Part shown: piece by piece, positions 1 through 7,526 of the stretch
How positions within the stretch are numbered: position 1 is the first letter of the stretch
Layout: each line of letters starts with the position of its first letter
NCBI GenBank assembly: GCA_002501695.1
Contig: DANZ01000143.1
Coordinates: forward strand, 9,442-28,031
Length of the DNA stretch: 18,590 bases
From: Methanolobus sp. UBA474
Lineage (GTDB): Archaea; Halobacteriota; Methanosarcinia; Methanosarcinales; Methanosarcinaceae
Direction: 5' to 3'
Notes under the pieces: generated by a model
The model's input: only the letters and a program-made list of their open reading frames with translations
What the model was told of the DNA's origin: nothing
Databases searched by the model: none
Made by a program: the position numbers and the translations under genes

Positions 1-1427
1 CTTTCCAGCATGGAGAGGTCTTCGTGCTGAAAGATGGCGGTGAGGTTGACCTGGACCTTGGCAACTACGAACGTTTTCTTGATACCGAGCTTACAAGGGA
101 GCACAACCTGACAACAGGAAAGGTTTACCAGGCGGTGATCTTAAAGGAGCGCCGCGGTGAATATCTGGGCAAGACCGTGCAGATAATCCCTCATATAACA
201 AATGAGATAAAGGACCGCATAAGGAAGGTCGCTGCAAAGAGCGGTGCAGATGTATGCCTTATCGAAGTGGGAGGTACTGTCGGTGACATCGAAAGCATGC
301 CTTTCCTGGAGGCAGTCCGGCAGATGCACAGGGAAGAGCCCAAGGGTGACCTGGCATTCGTCCATGTTACACTGGTGCCCCTGGACCCCCAGGGAGACCA
401 GAAGACCAAGCCCACCCAGCATTCGGTAAAGGAACTGAGGGAACTTGGTTTAACTCCCAATGTCATTGTCACGAGATGCAAGGAACCGCTGCTTGACAGC
501 ACTATATCGAAGATCGCCCTCTTCTGTGATGTCCCGGAGGAGGCTGTTATAAGCGCCCACGATGCAAAAGACATCTATGAGGTCCCGCTTATGATGGAAA
601 AGGAAGGGCTGACCGATTACCTGATGAAGCTGATGAACCTCCAGTCGGACAGTGTGGATACGTCCTGGGCTGAGATGGTCGACAGGATGCACAATCTCAA
701 GGGCATGGTCAATATAGGCATTGTGGGTAAATACACTCATCTTGAAGATTCCTATCTCAGCATAAGCGCGTCTATCAAGCATGCAGCTATTGAATGCGGG
801 GTTAATTACTGTGCAACCTGGATAAACGCGGAATCCTTCGAAAAGGACCCGTCTTCAGTGGCAACATTGTCAAAGTACGATGGTATACTTGTTCCCGGGG
901 GTTTCGGGGAAAGGGGTGTTGAAGGCAAGATCATGGCTATCAGGTTCGCCCGTGAGAACGACATCCCCTATCTGGGGCTCTGCCTTGGAATGCAGCTTTC
1001 GGTTATCGAATTTGCAAGAAGCGTCGCCGGGCTGGAGAATGCGAACAGCACGGAGTTCGATGAGAACACTCCCTATCCGGTAATAGATATACTTCCTGAA
1101 CAGGAGAACGTGGTTGACATGGGTGCCACAATGAGGCTCGGAAACTATGAGGCGGATCTTAAATCCTGCTCCCTCGCCGAAAAGGTTTATGGCTGTTCGA
1201 AAATAATCGAGCGCCACAGGCACAGGTACGAGGTCAATCCTAACTTTGTTGACCGGATAGAGGAAAAGGGCATGGTATTCTCAGGCAAGAACAGGAACCG
1301 GATGGAAATAGCAGAGATCCCCGGGAAAAAATTCTTTTTCGGGTCCCAGTTCCACCCCGAGTTCAAATCCAGGCCTGGAAGGCCATCTCCTCCCTTCAAG
1401 GCATTTATCGAGGCAATGCTTTCCTGA
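1..1427 (+). CDS. pyrG: CTP synthase (glutamine-hydrolysing), 5'-truncated by the window
   Basis: Makes CTP from UTP, ATP and glutamine, the last step of cytosolic pyrimidine synthesis. The frame is open from base 3 and begins at the family sequence FQHGEVFVLKDGGEVDLDLG, so about 55 N-terminal residues, including the first ATP-binding loop, lie outside the window. The amidoligase domain shows VGGTVGDIESMPFLEA (about 264-311) and QKTKPTQHSVKELRELGLTP (about 400-460). The C-terminal class I glutamine amidotransferase domain shows the nucleophile Cys in LGLCLGMQ (codon 981-983), HRHRYEVN and the catalytic His/Glu of QFHPEF (codons 1353-1361). The in-frame GTG at 24 is internal, not a start. It ends in TGA and converges on truD. 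Nothing looks damaged. Confidence 0.97.
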   Translation, partial: FQHGEVFVLKDGGEVDLDLGNYERFLDTELTREHNLTTGKVYQAVILKERRGEYLGKTVQIIPHITNEIKDRIRKVAAKSGADVCLIEVGGTVGDIESMPFLEAVRQMHREEPKGDLAFVHVTLVPLDPQGDQKTKPTQHSVKELRELGLTPNVIVTRCKEPLLDSTISKIALFCDVPEEAVISAHDAKDIYEVPLMMEKEGLTDYLMKLMNLQSDSVDTSWAEMVDRMHNLKGMVNIGIVGKYTHLEDSYLSISASIKHAAIECGVNYCATWINAESFEKDPSSVATLSKYDGILVPGGFGERGVEGKIMAIRFARENDIPYLGLCLGMQLSVIEFARSVAGLENANSTEFDENTPYPVIDILPEQENVVDMGATMRLGNYEADLKSCSLAEKVYGCSKIIERHRHRYEVNPNFVDRIEEKGMVFSGKNRNRMEIAEIPGKKFFFGSQFHPEFKSRPGRPSPPFKAFIEAMLS

Positions 1428-1459
1428 AAGCAGAGTCACAGCATAACATATAATGATAA

Positions 1460-1475
1460 GAGGGACTGCTCCCTC
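1460..1475. repeat. Short perfect hairpin between convergent pyrG and truD
   Basis: GAGGGA-CTGC-TCCCTC is a perfect 6-bp stem with a 4-base loop, placed 33 bases after the pyrG stop and overlapping the last two bases of the truD stop codon. It could mark the end of transcription on both strands. No T-run follows on either strand, and archaeal termination relies mainly on T-runs, so a terminator role is only a possibility. Confidence 0.3.
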
Positions 1476-2790
1476 AACTCATTTTCATCGGCTCGACCTT
1501 CATGTACTCCCTGAGCACAGTAGTTGCGTAGCTTCCTTTCGGGAGCATGAACTCAAGGACAGCCTTTGACCTTCCGGGGTTGAGCTCATCCTCTGCGACC
1601 TCGAACGAAGGCTCGCAATGAAGCAGTATTTCCCTGCGCAGCCCGGCAGAAGCCAGCTCCGGCATCCCGGGCACTCTGAAGTTCTCTGCAGGAACGCCTG
1701 CATCTTCGAATATATCCCTTTCTATCTTTCCCGGAGCACCGGATGCAAGGGCTGTATTGTAACCTATGAGAGGCGCGGTCACAAAAGCCCTTTTCCTTTT
1801 CACAAGGTTATTCATGCCCTCGAGGTTCTCTTCGGTGACCTGCTGGGTTCTTGTCACATCCGGCAGTCCTTCCGTGTTCTTGAAGCACACTATGTCCCCG
1901 GGCACGGCAGCATCAAGCGGCAGTCCCTCAGCTATGCGTTTGCATATTATCCGGTTGAACATGTATGACTGGTAGGCGTGCACGAACATCTTGCTGATGT
2001 TCTGGGCAAGTACCCGGAAAGAACCGGCATAATCTCCCGGATTCTCTACAAGGTAGTGCATCATCGCCCTTTCATATCTCAGGCGCAGGGGGTATGTCTT
2101 CAGTCCTTCTGCAAAGTCCCGGGTCTCCCATACAAGGTCACGCACCTCTCTCACATCGTCAGGCTCATCGGGGAAAGACCTGGCTATGTATGTCAGCGCT
2201 GCCTTCTCGAAATCTCCCCGCAGTATTTCCATTCCAACGAGATGCGTCAGCGGCCGGGTGGCTCCAAAGCGCTGTATCCCGAAGAAGTTCGGAACTCCTC
2301 CGAAAGATCTTATCTCTGCGGTAATTCCGTCCAGTGTCTGCCTGAGCTTTTCCTGCCCGCATCCTATGTCCCTCACGGTGATCACAAACTCGTTCCCGAA
2401 AAGGTCACCAAGCTCAACAGACCTGTTGGACCTGCCGATCACCTTCAGCTCCACGTCCTTGAGGTAGAAGTCCCTGATCTCTTCCTCTTTTGCATCATAT
2501 ATACTGATCTTCTGGATGGTCCTTGCCCTTTTGTCCTTTGTGCCGGCAAAGCCAATGCGTTTCTGGCTGATGCCCAGCTTCCTGGATATGTCCCGCACCA
2601 CGTGATGCATGTCCCAGTTGCTCTTGGTAAGCTCCAGGATCAGCTGTTTTCCGGAGTCCCCCTCCTCCCTGTTGGTGATCTCCTTTACAATGAAGTCCTC
2701 TGTTTCCTGTCTCAGTTCCCCGCCAATCCCGTTCAGGGAAGTGCAGTATAGTTCGATGCCGATCTGTTTTTCCACAGGTGGTATGTTCAT
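1474..2790 (-). CDS. truD: tRNA pseudouridine synthase TruD (Pus7 family)
   Basis: Isomerises a specific uridine, typically U13, of tRNAs to pseudouridine. The 438-residue protein is the usual length for archaeal TruD, which carries an insertion domain. The catalytic Asp is D86 in GFAGTKDKRARTIQ (residues 80-93), and the family motif NFFGIQRFGATRP lies at 168-180. The N-terminal EDFIVKEI is also typical. The ATG start is supported by a GGAG ribosome binding site six to seven bases upstream, inside the 3' end of the preceding transglutaminase-like gene. The gap between the two genes is only 3 bases, so they are probably co-transcribed and may be translationally coupled. It ends in TGA. Confidence 0.95.
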   Translation of the reverse strand: MNIPPVEKQIGIELYCTSLNGIGGELRQETEDFIVKEITNREEGDSGKQLILELTKSNWDMHHVVRDISRKLGISQKRIGFAGTKDKRARTIQKISIYDAKEEEIRDFYLKDVELKVIGRSNRSVELGDLFGNEFVITVRDIGCGQEKLRQTLDGITAEIRSFGGVPNFFGIQRFGATRPLTHLVGMEILRGDFEKAALTYIARSFPDEPDDVREVRDLVWETRDFAEGLKTYPLRLRYERAMMHYLVENPGDYAGSFRVLAQNISKMFVHAYQSYMFNRIICKRIAEGLPLDAAVPGDIVCFKNTEGLPDVTRTQQVTEENLEGMNNLVKRKRAFVTAPLIGYNTALASGAPGKIERDIFEDAGVPAENFRVPGMPELASAGLRREILLHCEPSFEVAEDELNPGRSKAVLEFMLPKGSYATTVLREYMKVEPMKMS

Positions 2791-2793
2791 GAT

Positions 2794-3981
2794 TCACTCC
2801 TGGTCCTTGGGCGCGACGTCTATTATGATGACCTGTGACGTATTCTGGAAGGTCCATCCTCCTTTTACAGGTGCCGTACCCGCGGGAAGCCCTCCCGCAT
2901 AAACACTTGATGTCGGGTCCAGTATAAGCCATGACCCATATTCGTCTGTCGTATAATACACAGGCATATCGCCGTAATACTGGCGTATTGCCTCAACTGT
3001 AAGTGCAGTGTTACTTGCATTCCCTATATATACAGATGCAAAGGCATGGGTGTCAGTGAGATATATCCTGGAAGTGCCTCCTATGGCTTCGACAAGGGAA
3101 GCCAGTAGTATGGAATAATCGTCACAATCGCCGGCACCTATTTCCAGTGTATCCCCCGGCGCAGACCACAGATCCCTGCCCCGCGGATCGCTGATATAGT
3201 CTATTTTACTCTTCGTATCATCGAAAAGGGAGCAGAGCTGGTAGATATTGTACTGCCCGGGATATTTCTTAGCTGATACTGCCGCCATCTTGCGGACGCC
3301 TGTATCGTACGGGTCTATCTTACTGTTCATAAGGCCGAAGATGCTGCCGGGATTTGAAATGTGTTCCGGGTCCTCCATCTGTGGCTCTTGTGCAGCATCA
3401 ATTACGAATTCATCGAAGTACTGTCTTTCATAGTCATACCACTGGCCGGACTGTGTTCTGACAAGGACCGACAGGCCAAGTTTCAGCTTCATTTCCTGTG
3501 CACCTTCGGGCACATATACGGATACATAGCCTAACTTCTTCTCCTCTCCCGGGATGATGGTAGTGCTGCTCTCCTGTCCGTACCAAGTGTCAGTATCCGC
3601 ATCAAGCAGGCCGAACTCGTAAGCAAAGACCGTACTATCGCCCAGGTTCTCAACAGAGATGCTGACCACCCCTTCGCTGCCTTCATAGAATGCATTGTAG
3701 TAATAACTGCTTGCAAGCTGGTACCCCGGCGAGCCTATTGTTCTTTCTGCAAGGGGCCGGCTGTCGTACCTGAAAGGGGGCTGTACCGGCACCACAGGCA
3801 CGGTCAGTCTTAAAGGGTCTACATCGTATACCTTCTCATTCTGCATGTAGGCAATTGATGAAGGGGCAATATATTCCCCTATTTTCTGCACAGGTTCAGA
3901 AACACATTCCAGAGACATGACAGAGCCTGTGATAAGTATAAAGACCATCAATAATGGATACCTTTTTTCAAATGATCTCAT
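2794..3981 (-). CDS. Exported transglutaminase-like (cysteine peptidase fold) protein
   Basis: A 395-residue protein with a basic N-terminus and a hydrophobic stretch (about 8-24) that looks like a signal peptide or anchor; MSLEC (22-26) could be a weak lipobox. Residues about 90-200 look like a beta-rich extracellular module (FxxSVENLGDST pattern). A transglutaminase core follows with a complete triad: C286 in GAGDCDDYSILLASLVEAIG, H312 in THAFASVYIG and D355 in WLILDPTSS. In archaea this fold usually serves as a peptidase or amide-modifying enzyme rather than a true cross-linker; the substrate is unknown. It lies between pth2 (34 bp upstream) and truD (3 bp downstream) on one strand. The start has a GAGGG five bases ahead. 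The link to tRNA genes is probably only transcriptional. Confidence 0.85.
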   Translation of the reverse strand: MRSFEKRYPLLMVFILITGSVMSLECVSEPVQKIGEYIAPSSIAYMQNEKVYDVDPLRLTVPVVPVQPPFRYDSRPLAERTIGSPGYQLASSYYYNAFYEGSEGVVSISVENLGDSTVFAYEFGLLDADTDTWYGQESSTTIIPGEEKKLGYVSVYVPEGAQEMKLKLGLSVLVRTQSGQWYDYERQYFDEFVIDAAQEPQMEDPEHISNPGSIFGLMNSKIDPYDTGVRKMAAVSAKKYPGQYNIYQLCSLFDDTKSKIDYISDPRGRDLWSAPGDTLEIGAGDCDDYSILLASLVEAIGGTSRIYLTDTHAFASVYIGNASNTALTVEAIRQYYGDMPVYYTTDEYGSWLILDPTSSVYAGGLPAGTAPVKGGWTFQNTSQVIIIDVAPKDQE

Positions 3982-4015
3982 TCCATCCCTCGGACGTTGG
4001 TTCCCGGGTACAGTA

Positions 4016-4363
4016 TCACAGTAATTTCAGATTGCCCGTGATCTTGTTCAGCTCTTCCTCTTTAGCAGGCCCTATGCCAAGGACCGTGATGGTGCCGGGC
4101 TTGATCTCCGTAAGCCCTGCGTCCTGAATAAGGGCGGTAGGTATGTTCTGCCTTCTTGCCAGCTCCTTGAGCTCAAAGAGGCCTTGGGTGTTGGGCACAC
4201 GCAGAACGACTTTCTTCTGTCCTCCCTCCTTCCATTTTTCAAGTGTGGAACGGTCGGCCCATTCCGCGGATGAGACTGCGGCGTGGGCCACCTGGACCGC
4301 AAGCTTCCCGGGGGACAATTTAAGGTCATCCCTCACTATAATGCACTGTTTATATTCAACCAT
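4016..4363 (-). CDS. pth2: Peptidyl-tRNA hydrolase, Pth2 type
   Basis: Cleaves the ester bond of peptidyl-tRNAs released by stalled ribosomes, recycling tRNA in the cytoplasm. At 115 residues it is the standard length of the archaeal/eukaryotic Pth2 family. The motifs KLSPGKLAVQVAHAAV near residues 16-31 and QDAGLTEIKPGTITVLGIGP near 81-100 are diagnostic and contain the conserved Lys, His and Asp residues of the active region. The ATG start lacks a strong Shine-Dalgarno sequence. A TATA-like element about 50 bases upstream, in the 70-bp gap after mptN, suggests its own promoter, while readthrough into the transglutaminase-like gene and truD is likely. Confidence 0.95.
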   Translation of the reverse strand: MVEYKQCIIVRDDLKLSPGKLAVQVAHAAVSSAEWADRSTLEKWKEGGQKKVVLRVPNTQGLFELKELARRQNIPTALIQDAGLTEIKPGTITVLGIGPAKEEELNKITGNLKLL

Positions 4364-4412
4364 CTCATCTACAACCTTTTTTACAATTTGCTTTTAGAAG
4401 GGTATTTGATCC

Positions 4413-4422
4413 TTATATATCT
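4413..4422 (-). promoter_or_regulatory. Putative TATA box for pth2
   Basis: On the minus strand this reads AGATATATAA, a good archaeal TATA element, in the AT-rich 70-bp gap between mptN and pth2. Initiation 25 bases downstream would fall near 4388, leaving a leader of about 25 bases before the pth2 ATG. It suggests that pth2-transglutaminase-truD can be expressed separately from the upstream cofactor genes. Confidence 0.45.
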
Positions 4423-4433
4423 TAAATTATTCT

Positions 4434-5342
4434 TTAAAGGCGTTTCAGGACAGCCTCTACTATATGATCAGCCACATTGGTGTTCCATGCCTTATATATG
4501 CCTGCTCCTGAGGGCGTGCCATTTATCTCCAGCAGCATGCATCCATTCGGACCTTCGATGATGTCGACACCTGCATATATCGCACCCACGGCCTGAGCCG
4601 CCCTTTCACATATCCTTTCCTGCTCGGGTGTAAGCGTGCACTGCTGAGCGCTGCCTCCCTGGCTCAGGTTGTTCAGCCACCAGCCCTGAGCCGCCCTGCG
4701 GTAGATCGCACCTATGACCTTTCCGTCAACAACGAATGCCCTTGTATCTTTCCCCGAGCTCTCCACGAACTCCTGGATGTACAGCATGCCCTTCTCCTCA
4801 AGCAGGGATGATACCAGTTTCTCGATATCCGTATGGTCTTCTGTGCCGTCAGGCCTGATGACATCTCCATTCCTTATGCGGTATATCCCTATGCCCTTGT
4901 ATCCGAAAACAGGTTTCAGCACGGCATCATTGAAGGACGCCAGCGCCTCGGTCGCAGAGTCCCTGTCCTGGACAACCTTTGTCCGGGGGGCAGGCAGCCC
5001 CGCCTTTGAGAAAAGATAGGAGGAGTGATATTTGTTTGCGGCGTTCTGTATCGCCACAGGAGGATTGGCTATCAGCAGGCCTTCGCTCTCAAGCTGCCTC
5101 AGTATGTCAAAACGGAAGGTGACAGCATCATTCTTTCCTGCACCCATGTCGCGTACGATGATCGCATCAAGTCCTGTAAGATCAGTGCCGTTCACCTTAT
5201 AGTCCAGTCCCGTGCCAATATCGGTCCTTGCATGCCTGAGATCAAATACGAACGGTTCGGTCCCTCTTTTTCTTATGCTGTCCGCCAGGGCTTTTGCAGT
5301 CCAGTCATCAGGGTCTGTTATTGCAATTCCTATCTTTTTCAT
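4434..5342 (-). CDS. mptN: ATP-grasp ligase, probable tetrahydromethanopterin:alpha-L-glutamate ligase (MptN)
   Basis: A 302-residue RimK-type ATP-grasp enzyme. MptN adds a glutamate to tetrahydromethanopterin, giving tetrahydrosarcinapterin, the C1 carrier of Methanosarcinales. Visible features are IVRDMGAG (62-69), NPPVAIQNAANKYHSS (93-108), the ATP-binding lysine in KPVFGYKGIGI (143-153), GKDTRAFVVDG (197-207), NNLSQGG (224-230) and metal ligands D260, E272 and N274 in EINGTPS (272-278). Related ligases act on other cofactors (CofF on F420) or on ribosomal protein S6 (RimK). The length and the methanogen context favour MptN, but substrate cannot be read from sequence alone. It starts 10 bp after the DUF434 gene, whose end carries a possible AAGGAT ribosome binding site. 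Stop is TAA. Confidence 0.78.
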   Translation of the reverse strand: MKKIGIAITDPDDWTAKALADSIRKRGTEPFVFDLRHARTDIGTGLDYKVNGTDLTGLDAIIVRDMGAGKNDAVTFRFDILRQLESEGLLIANPPVAIQNAANKYHSSYLFSKAGLPAPRTKVVQDRDSATEALASFNDAVLKPVFGYKGIGIYRIRNGDVIRPDGTEDHTDIEKLVSSLLEEKGMLYIQEFVESSGKDTRAFVVDGKVIGAIYRRAAQGWWLNNLSQGGSAQQCTLTPEQERICERAAQAVGAIYAGVDIIEGPNGCMLLEINGTPSGAGIYKAWNTNVADHIVEAVLKRL

Positions 5343-5352
5343 TTTATTCGCA

Positions 5353-6051
5353 TTATCCTTGTGTTATCCTGTCTGTACTGTGGCCCAATGAATAAAGCAA
5401 TTTCCGGTTGCAAGTATCTTCTTTTATTATGCAGCCCGGGATATCGACGACCGTTCTTACAGCATCTATTATCACTCCGTCGGCGGTTGCCACTATAACA
5501 CTGCTCCCGGCTCTTTTAAGGTCGTGGTCAGTGCTTGCTGATGTGCGAACGTGCCCCTTGATGCCTGCCTCAGCCATCTTTTGCCTGATCAGAAGTACAA
5601 GCTGTCCGCTCATACTCATTTGTTCGTCCAGCAAAACAGTGATCTCTCCGGCTGCATTCCTGCCGGCCACAGACAGCATGAGCCCGACTGATCTGACTGT
5701 TGACTCATCATTGACATGGCTCCTGAAGACTCCCCTGTTGTCCCGGATGAAGCCGTCATCTCCTACCCACATTTCCTCGCCCTTCAGGTAGCTCTCAATG
5801 GTTATCAGTACATTGTACCCGTCAATGAGTACCTCGCGGTCCCTGATGTCCCTGCACGGAACGCTCTTCATCCGGCGCTCAGATGCTATGTCCGGTGCAA
5901 GCACATTGCGTGAAAGTATGAACCTGCGGTCTTTCGCAAGGCCGTAATGATCGCCTACGAATCTGACCGCACTGCCTTTCGGGTATCCTTTATCGAGCAG
6001 ATACCGGATGTCCCGGGCAGCTATGATAAGCTCTTCTTCAGGATACCTCAT
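5353..6051 (-). CDS. DUF434-type protein with a PIN/NYN-like C-terminal region
   Basis: An archaeal family I recognise as DUF434 plus a second uncharacterised domain (DUF5616); function is unknown. The N-terminal part (about 1-60) is helical and basic. The C-terminal part shows spaced acidic residues in hydrophobic strands: D77 in VLIDGYNVLI, D175/D177 in STDHDLKRAG, and D191 and D196 in VIVATADGVIID. This arrangement resembles PIN/NYN metal-dependent RNases; that is my inference. I chose the second ATG (6051, 232 residues): AGGA then sits nine bases ahead, whereas the ATG at 6060 directly abuts AGGA. The gene is 10 bp upstream of mptN, so the two are very likely one transcript, which hints at a link to the cofactor or simple coexpression. 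Confidence 0.85.
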   Translation of the reverse strand: MRYPEEELIIAARDIRYLLDKGYPKGSAVRFVGDHYGLAKDRRFILSRNVLAPDIASERRMKSVPCRDIRDREVLIDGYNVLITIESYLKGEEMWVGDDGFIRDNRGVFRSHVNDESTVRSVGLMLSVAGRNAAGEITVLLDEQMSMSGQLVLLIRQKMAEAGIKGHVRTSASTDHDLKRAGSSVIVATADGVIIDAVRTVVDIPGCIIKEDTCNRKLLYSLGHSTDRITQG

Positions 6052-6111
6052 TTTTATCATTCCTGAAATGGTTCACTTAAAGTGCCGGGTCATAAGGGGT
6101 CTCTGCAAAGA

Positions 6112-7470
6112 TCATCTTCTGTCAACCACTCTTTTCGGACGGCCTTTAATGCGGTAAAACTCAAGCTGTCCCGGTCCCACGTAATTAAAAATAATATTCA
6201 GGCTGCCCTGCGTGTAGGCATCTTCAAGTACTTTTTTAAACTTGAAGAACGATCCCAGGAAATTGGATTCGACGACTTCCCTGTTGCAGCTGTCAGCATC
6301 TTCACACTCCAGGCTCACTCTCAGGGTTATCTCTCCCTCATCCTCTCCCCCGTAAATGAAAGCTTCATACTCCCCTGTAAGATATTCCATATTCTCTCTC
6401 TGGAACACTCCCTTCTCGATGTCGACCCTGTTGAAGGGGGTTTCGAACATCCAGAAGGTTTCCGCCTCTCTTTGCGGGTTCAATACTCTCATATGCGTTC
6501 TTCCGCATGCACATTCCCTGCGGTCCAGCACCACGGTGGTGTCCTCGGTGTCATAGTTCAGGAGCACATTGCCGCATCTGGCACCCACCGGCAACAGGGT
6601 CGTGAGTACTATCCTGCCGCATTCGCCATCCTCTACAAAGCCTTCCAGGTGGGGATCGTAAACGTCCATATGTACAAGGTCTTCAGGTACATGCAGCCCT
6701 TTTACATGGGAGCATTCCCCGCACATGGTGCCTTCGGTACTGCCATAGGTATTGAACACATCACATCCCCACAGCTCAGCAACATAACTGCGGGATTCTT
6801 CCGGAAAGCTCTCGCCGCCCACGACCAGCCGCTCAATGCTTGATCCTGTCGGGTCCATTCCCTGTTGCTTCATCATTTTAGCCAGCTTGATGAGCTTGAA
6901 AACACTTCCGACTACCGAGGTCGGTTCGTAGGAGCTCATGACCCGCGGCGGGAAATTACATTTCCCTATAGGGATGATCGTCATCCCGATGTTCCTGGCT
7001 GCAAGCGTCATGGTATTGGCACCCACGTTCATTCCGTAGGAAGCGCAGACGATCACCCTGTCGCCAGGCCCGAATCCCTGAGAAACAAAGCTCCTTGCGT
7101 ACTTCTCAGCGTACCGCTCCCAGTCCTCCCATGTAAGGAAGAAGGATTTAGGAGTGCCGCTTGTGCCGCTGGTCTCGTGCACCGTGAAAACATCCCTCCA
7201 GTCCACGGCCCTGAAGCCAAAGTCACTGGTATGGGGCGGCTGGTTCTCACGTATGGTCCTGCCTGAGATGATCGGAAGCTCCAGGAGGTCTTCATGCGAC
7301 CTGATGTCAGAAGGCCGGATATTATGCTCATTGAACCATTTTTTATAGAAGAGCGAGTTCTCAGCTGCATAGCTGACAGTATACTTTATCCTCTCTTCCA
7401 CCAAGGCATCAAGTTCTCCTCTTTCCATTGTTTCTATCTCAGGATTGTAATACTTAGCTTTCCCGGTCAT
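6112..7470 (-). CDS. Coenzyme F390 synthetase-like / PaaK-type adenylating enzyme
   Basis: A 452-residue member of the adenylate-forming family that includes phenylacetate-CoA ligase and F390 synthetase, which attaches AMP or GMP to F420 under oxidative conditions. The P-loop-like motif is HETSGTSGTPKSF (98-110), followed by VVGGESFPEE (216-225) and NTYGSTEG (240-247), the adenylate-binding A5 motif. Cysteines 250, 253, 320 and 322 (CGEC and CACG) could bind zinc, as in some PaaK relatives. Methanogens often have several paralogues, so the substrate (F420 or an aryl/acyl acid) is unproven. It lies 56 bp after the thioredoxin-domain gene and 60 bp before the DUF434 gene. Its ribosome binding site is weak. 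Minus-strand TATA-like DNA lies near 7499-7508. Confidence 0.8.
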   Translation of the reverse strand: MTGKAKYYNPEIETMERGELDALVEERIKYTVSYAAENSLFYKKWFNEHNIRPSDIRSHEDLLELPIISGRTIRENQPPHTSDFGFRAVDWRDVFTVHETSGTSGTPKSFFLTWEDWERYAEKYARSFVSQGFGPGDRVIVCASYGMNVGANTMTLAARNIGMTIIPIGKCNFPPRVMSSYEPTSVVGSVFKLIKLAKMMKQQGMDPTGSSIERLVVGGESFPEESRSYVAELWGCDVFNTYGSTEGTMCGECSHVKGLHVPEDLVHMDVYDPHLEGFVEDGECGRIVLTTLLPVGARCGNVLLNYDTEDTTVVLDRRECACGRTHMRVLNPQREAETFWMFETPFNRVDIEKGVFQRENMEYLTGEYEAFIYGGEDEGEITLRVSLECEDADSCNREVVESNFLGSFFKFKKVLEDAYTQGSLNIIFNYVGPGQLEFYRIKGRPKRVVDRR

Positions 7471-7526
7471 TTTTAAGTCCGCCTGCAGATGTATATTATG
7501 AATATATCCCTTTATGTATTCCAGTT

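Noticed and set aside
1978..2751. Long + strand open frame (257 codons) opposite truD
   Set aside because: It is fully antisense to a gene with clear catalytic and family motifs, has no ribosome binding site and no recognisable protein pattern. It reflects codon bias of truD.
2495..2932. Minus-strand open frame of 145 codons overlapping truD and the transglutaminase-like gene
   Set aside because: It lies in another frame of two genes with intact motifs; an overlap of this extent is not credible.
6082..6843. Long + strand open frame (253 codons) opposite the F390 synthetase-like gene
   Set aside because: Antisense shadow of a well-supported enzyme. Its composition is not protein-like and it has no promoter or ribosome binding site.
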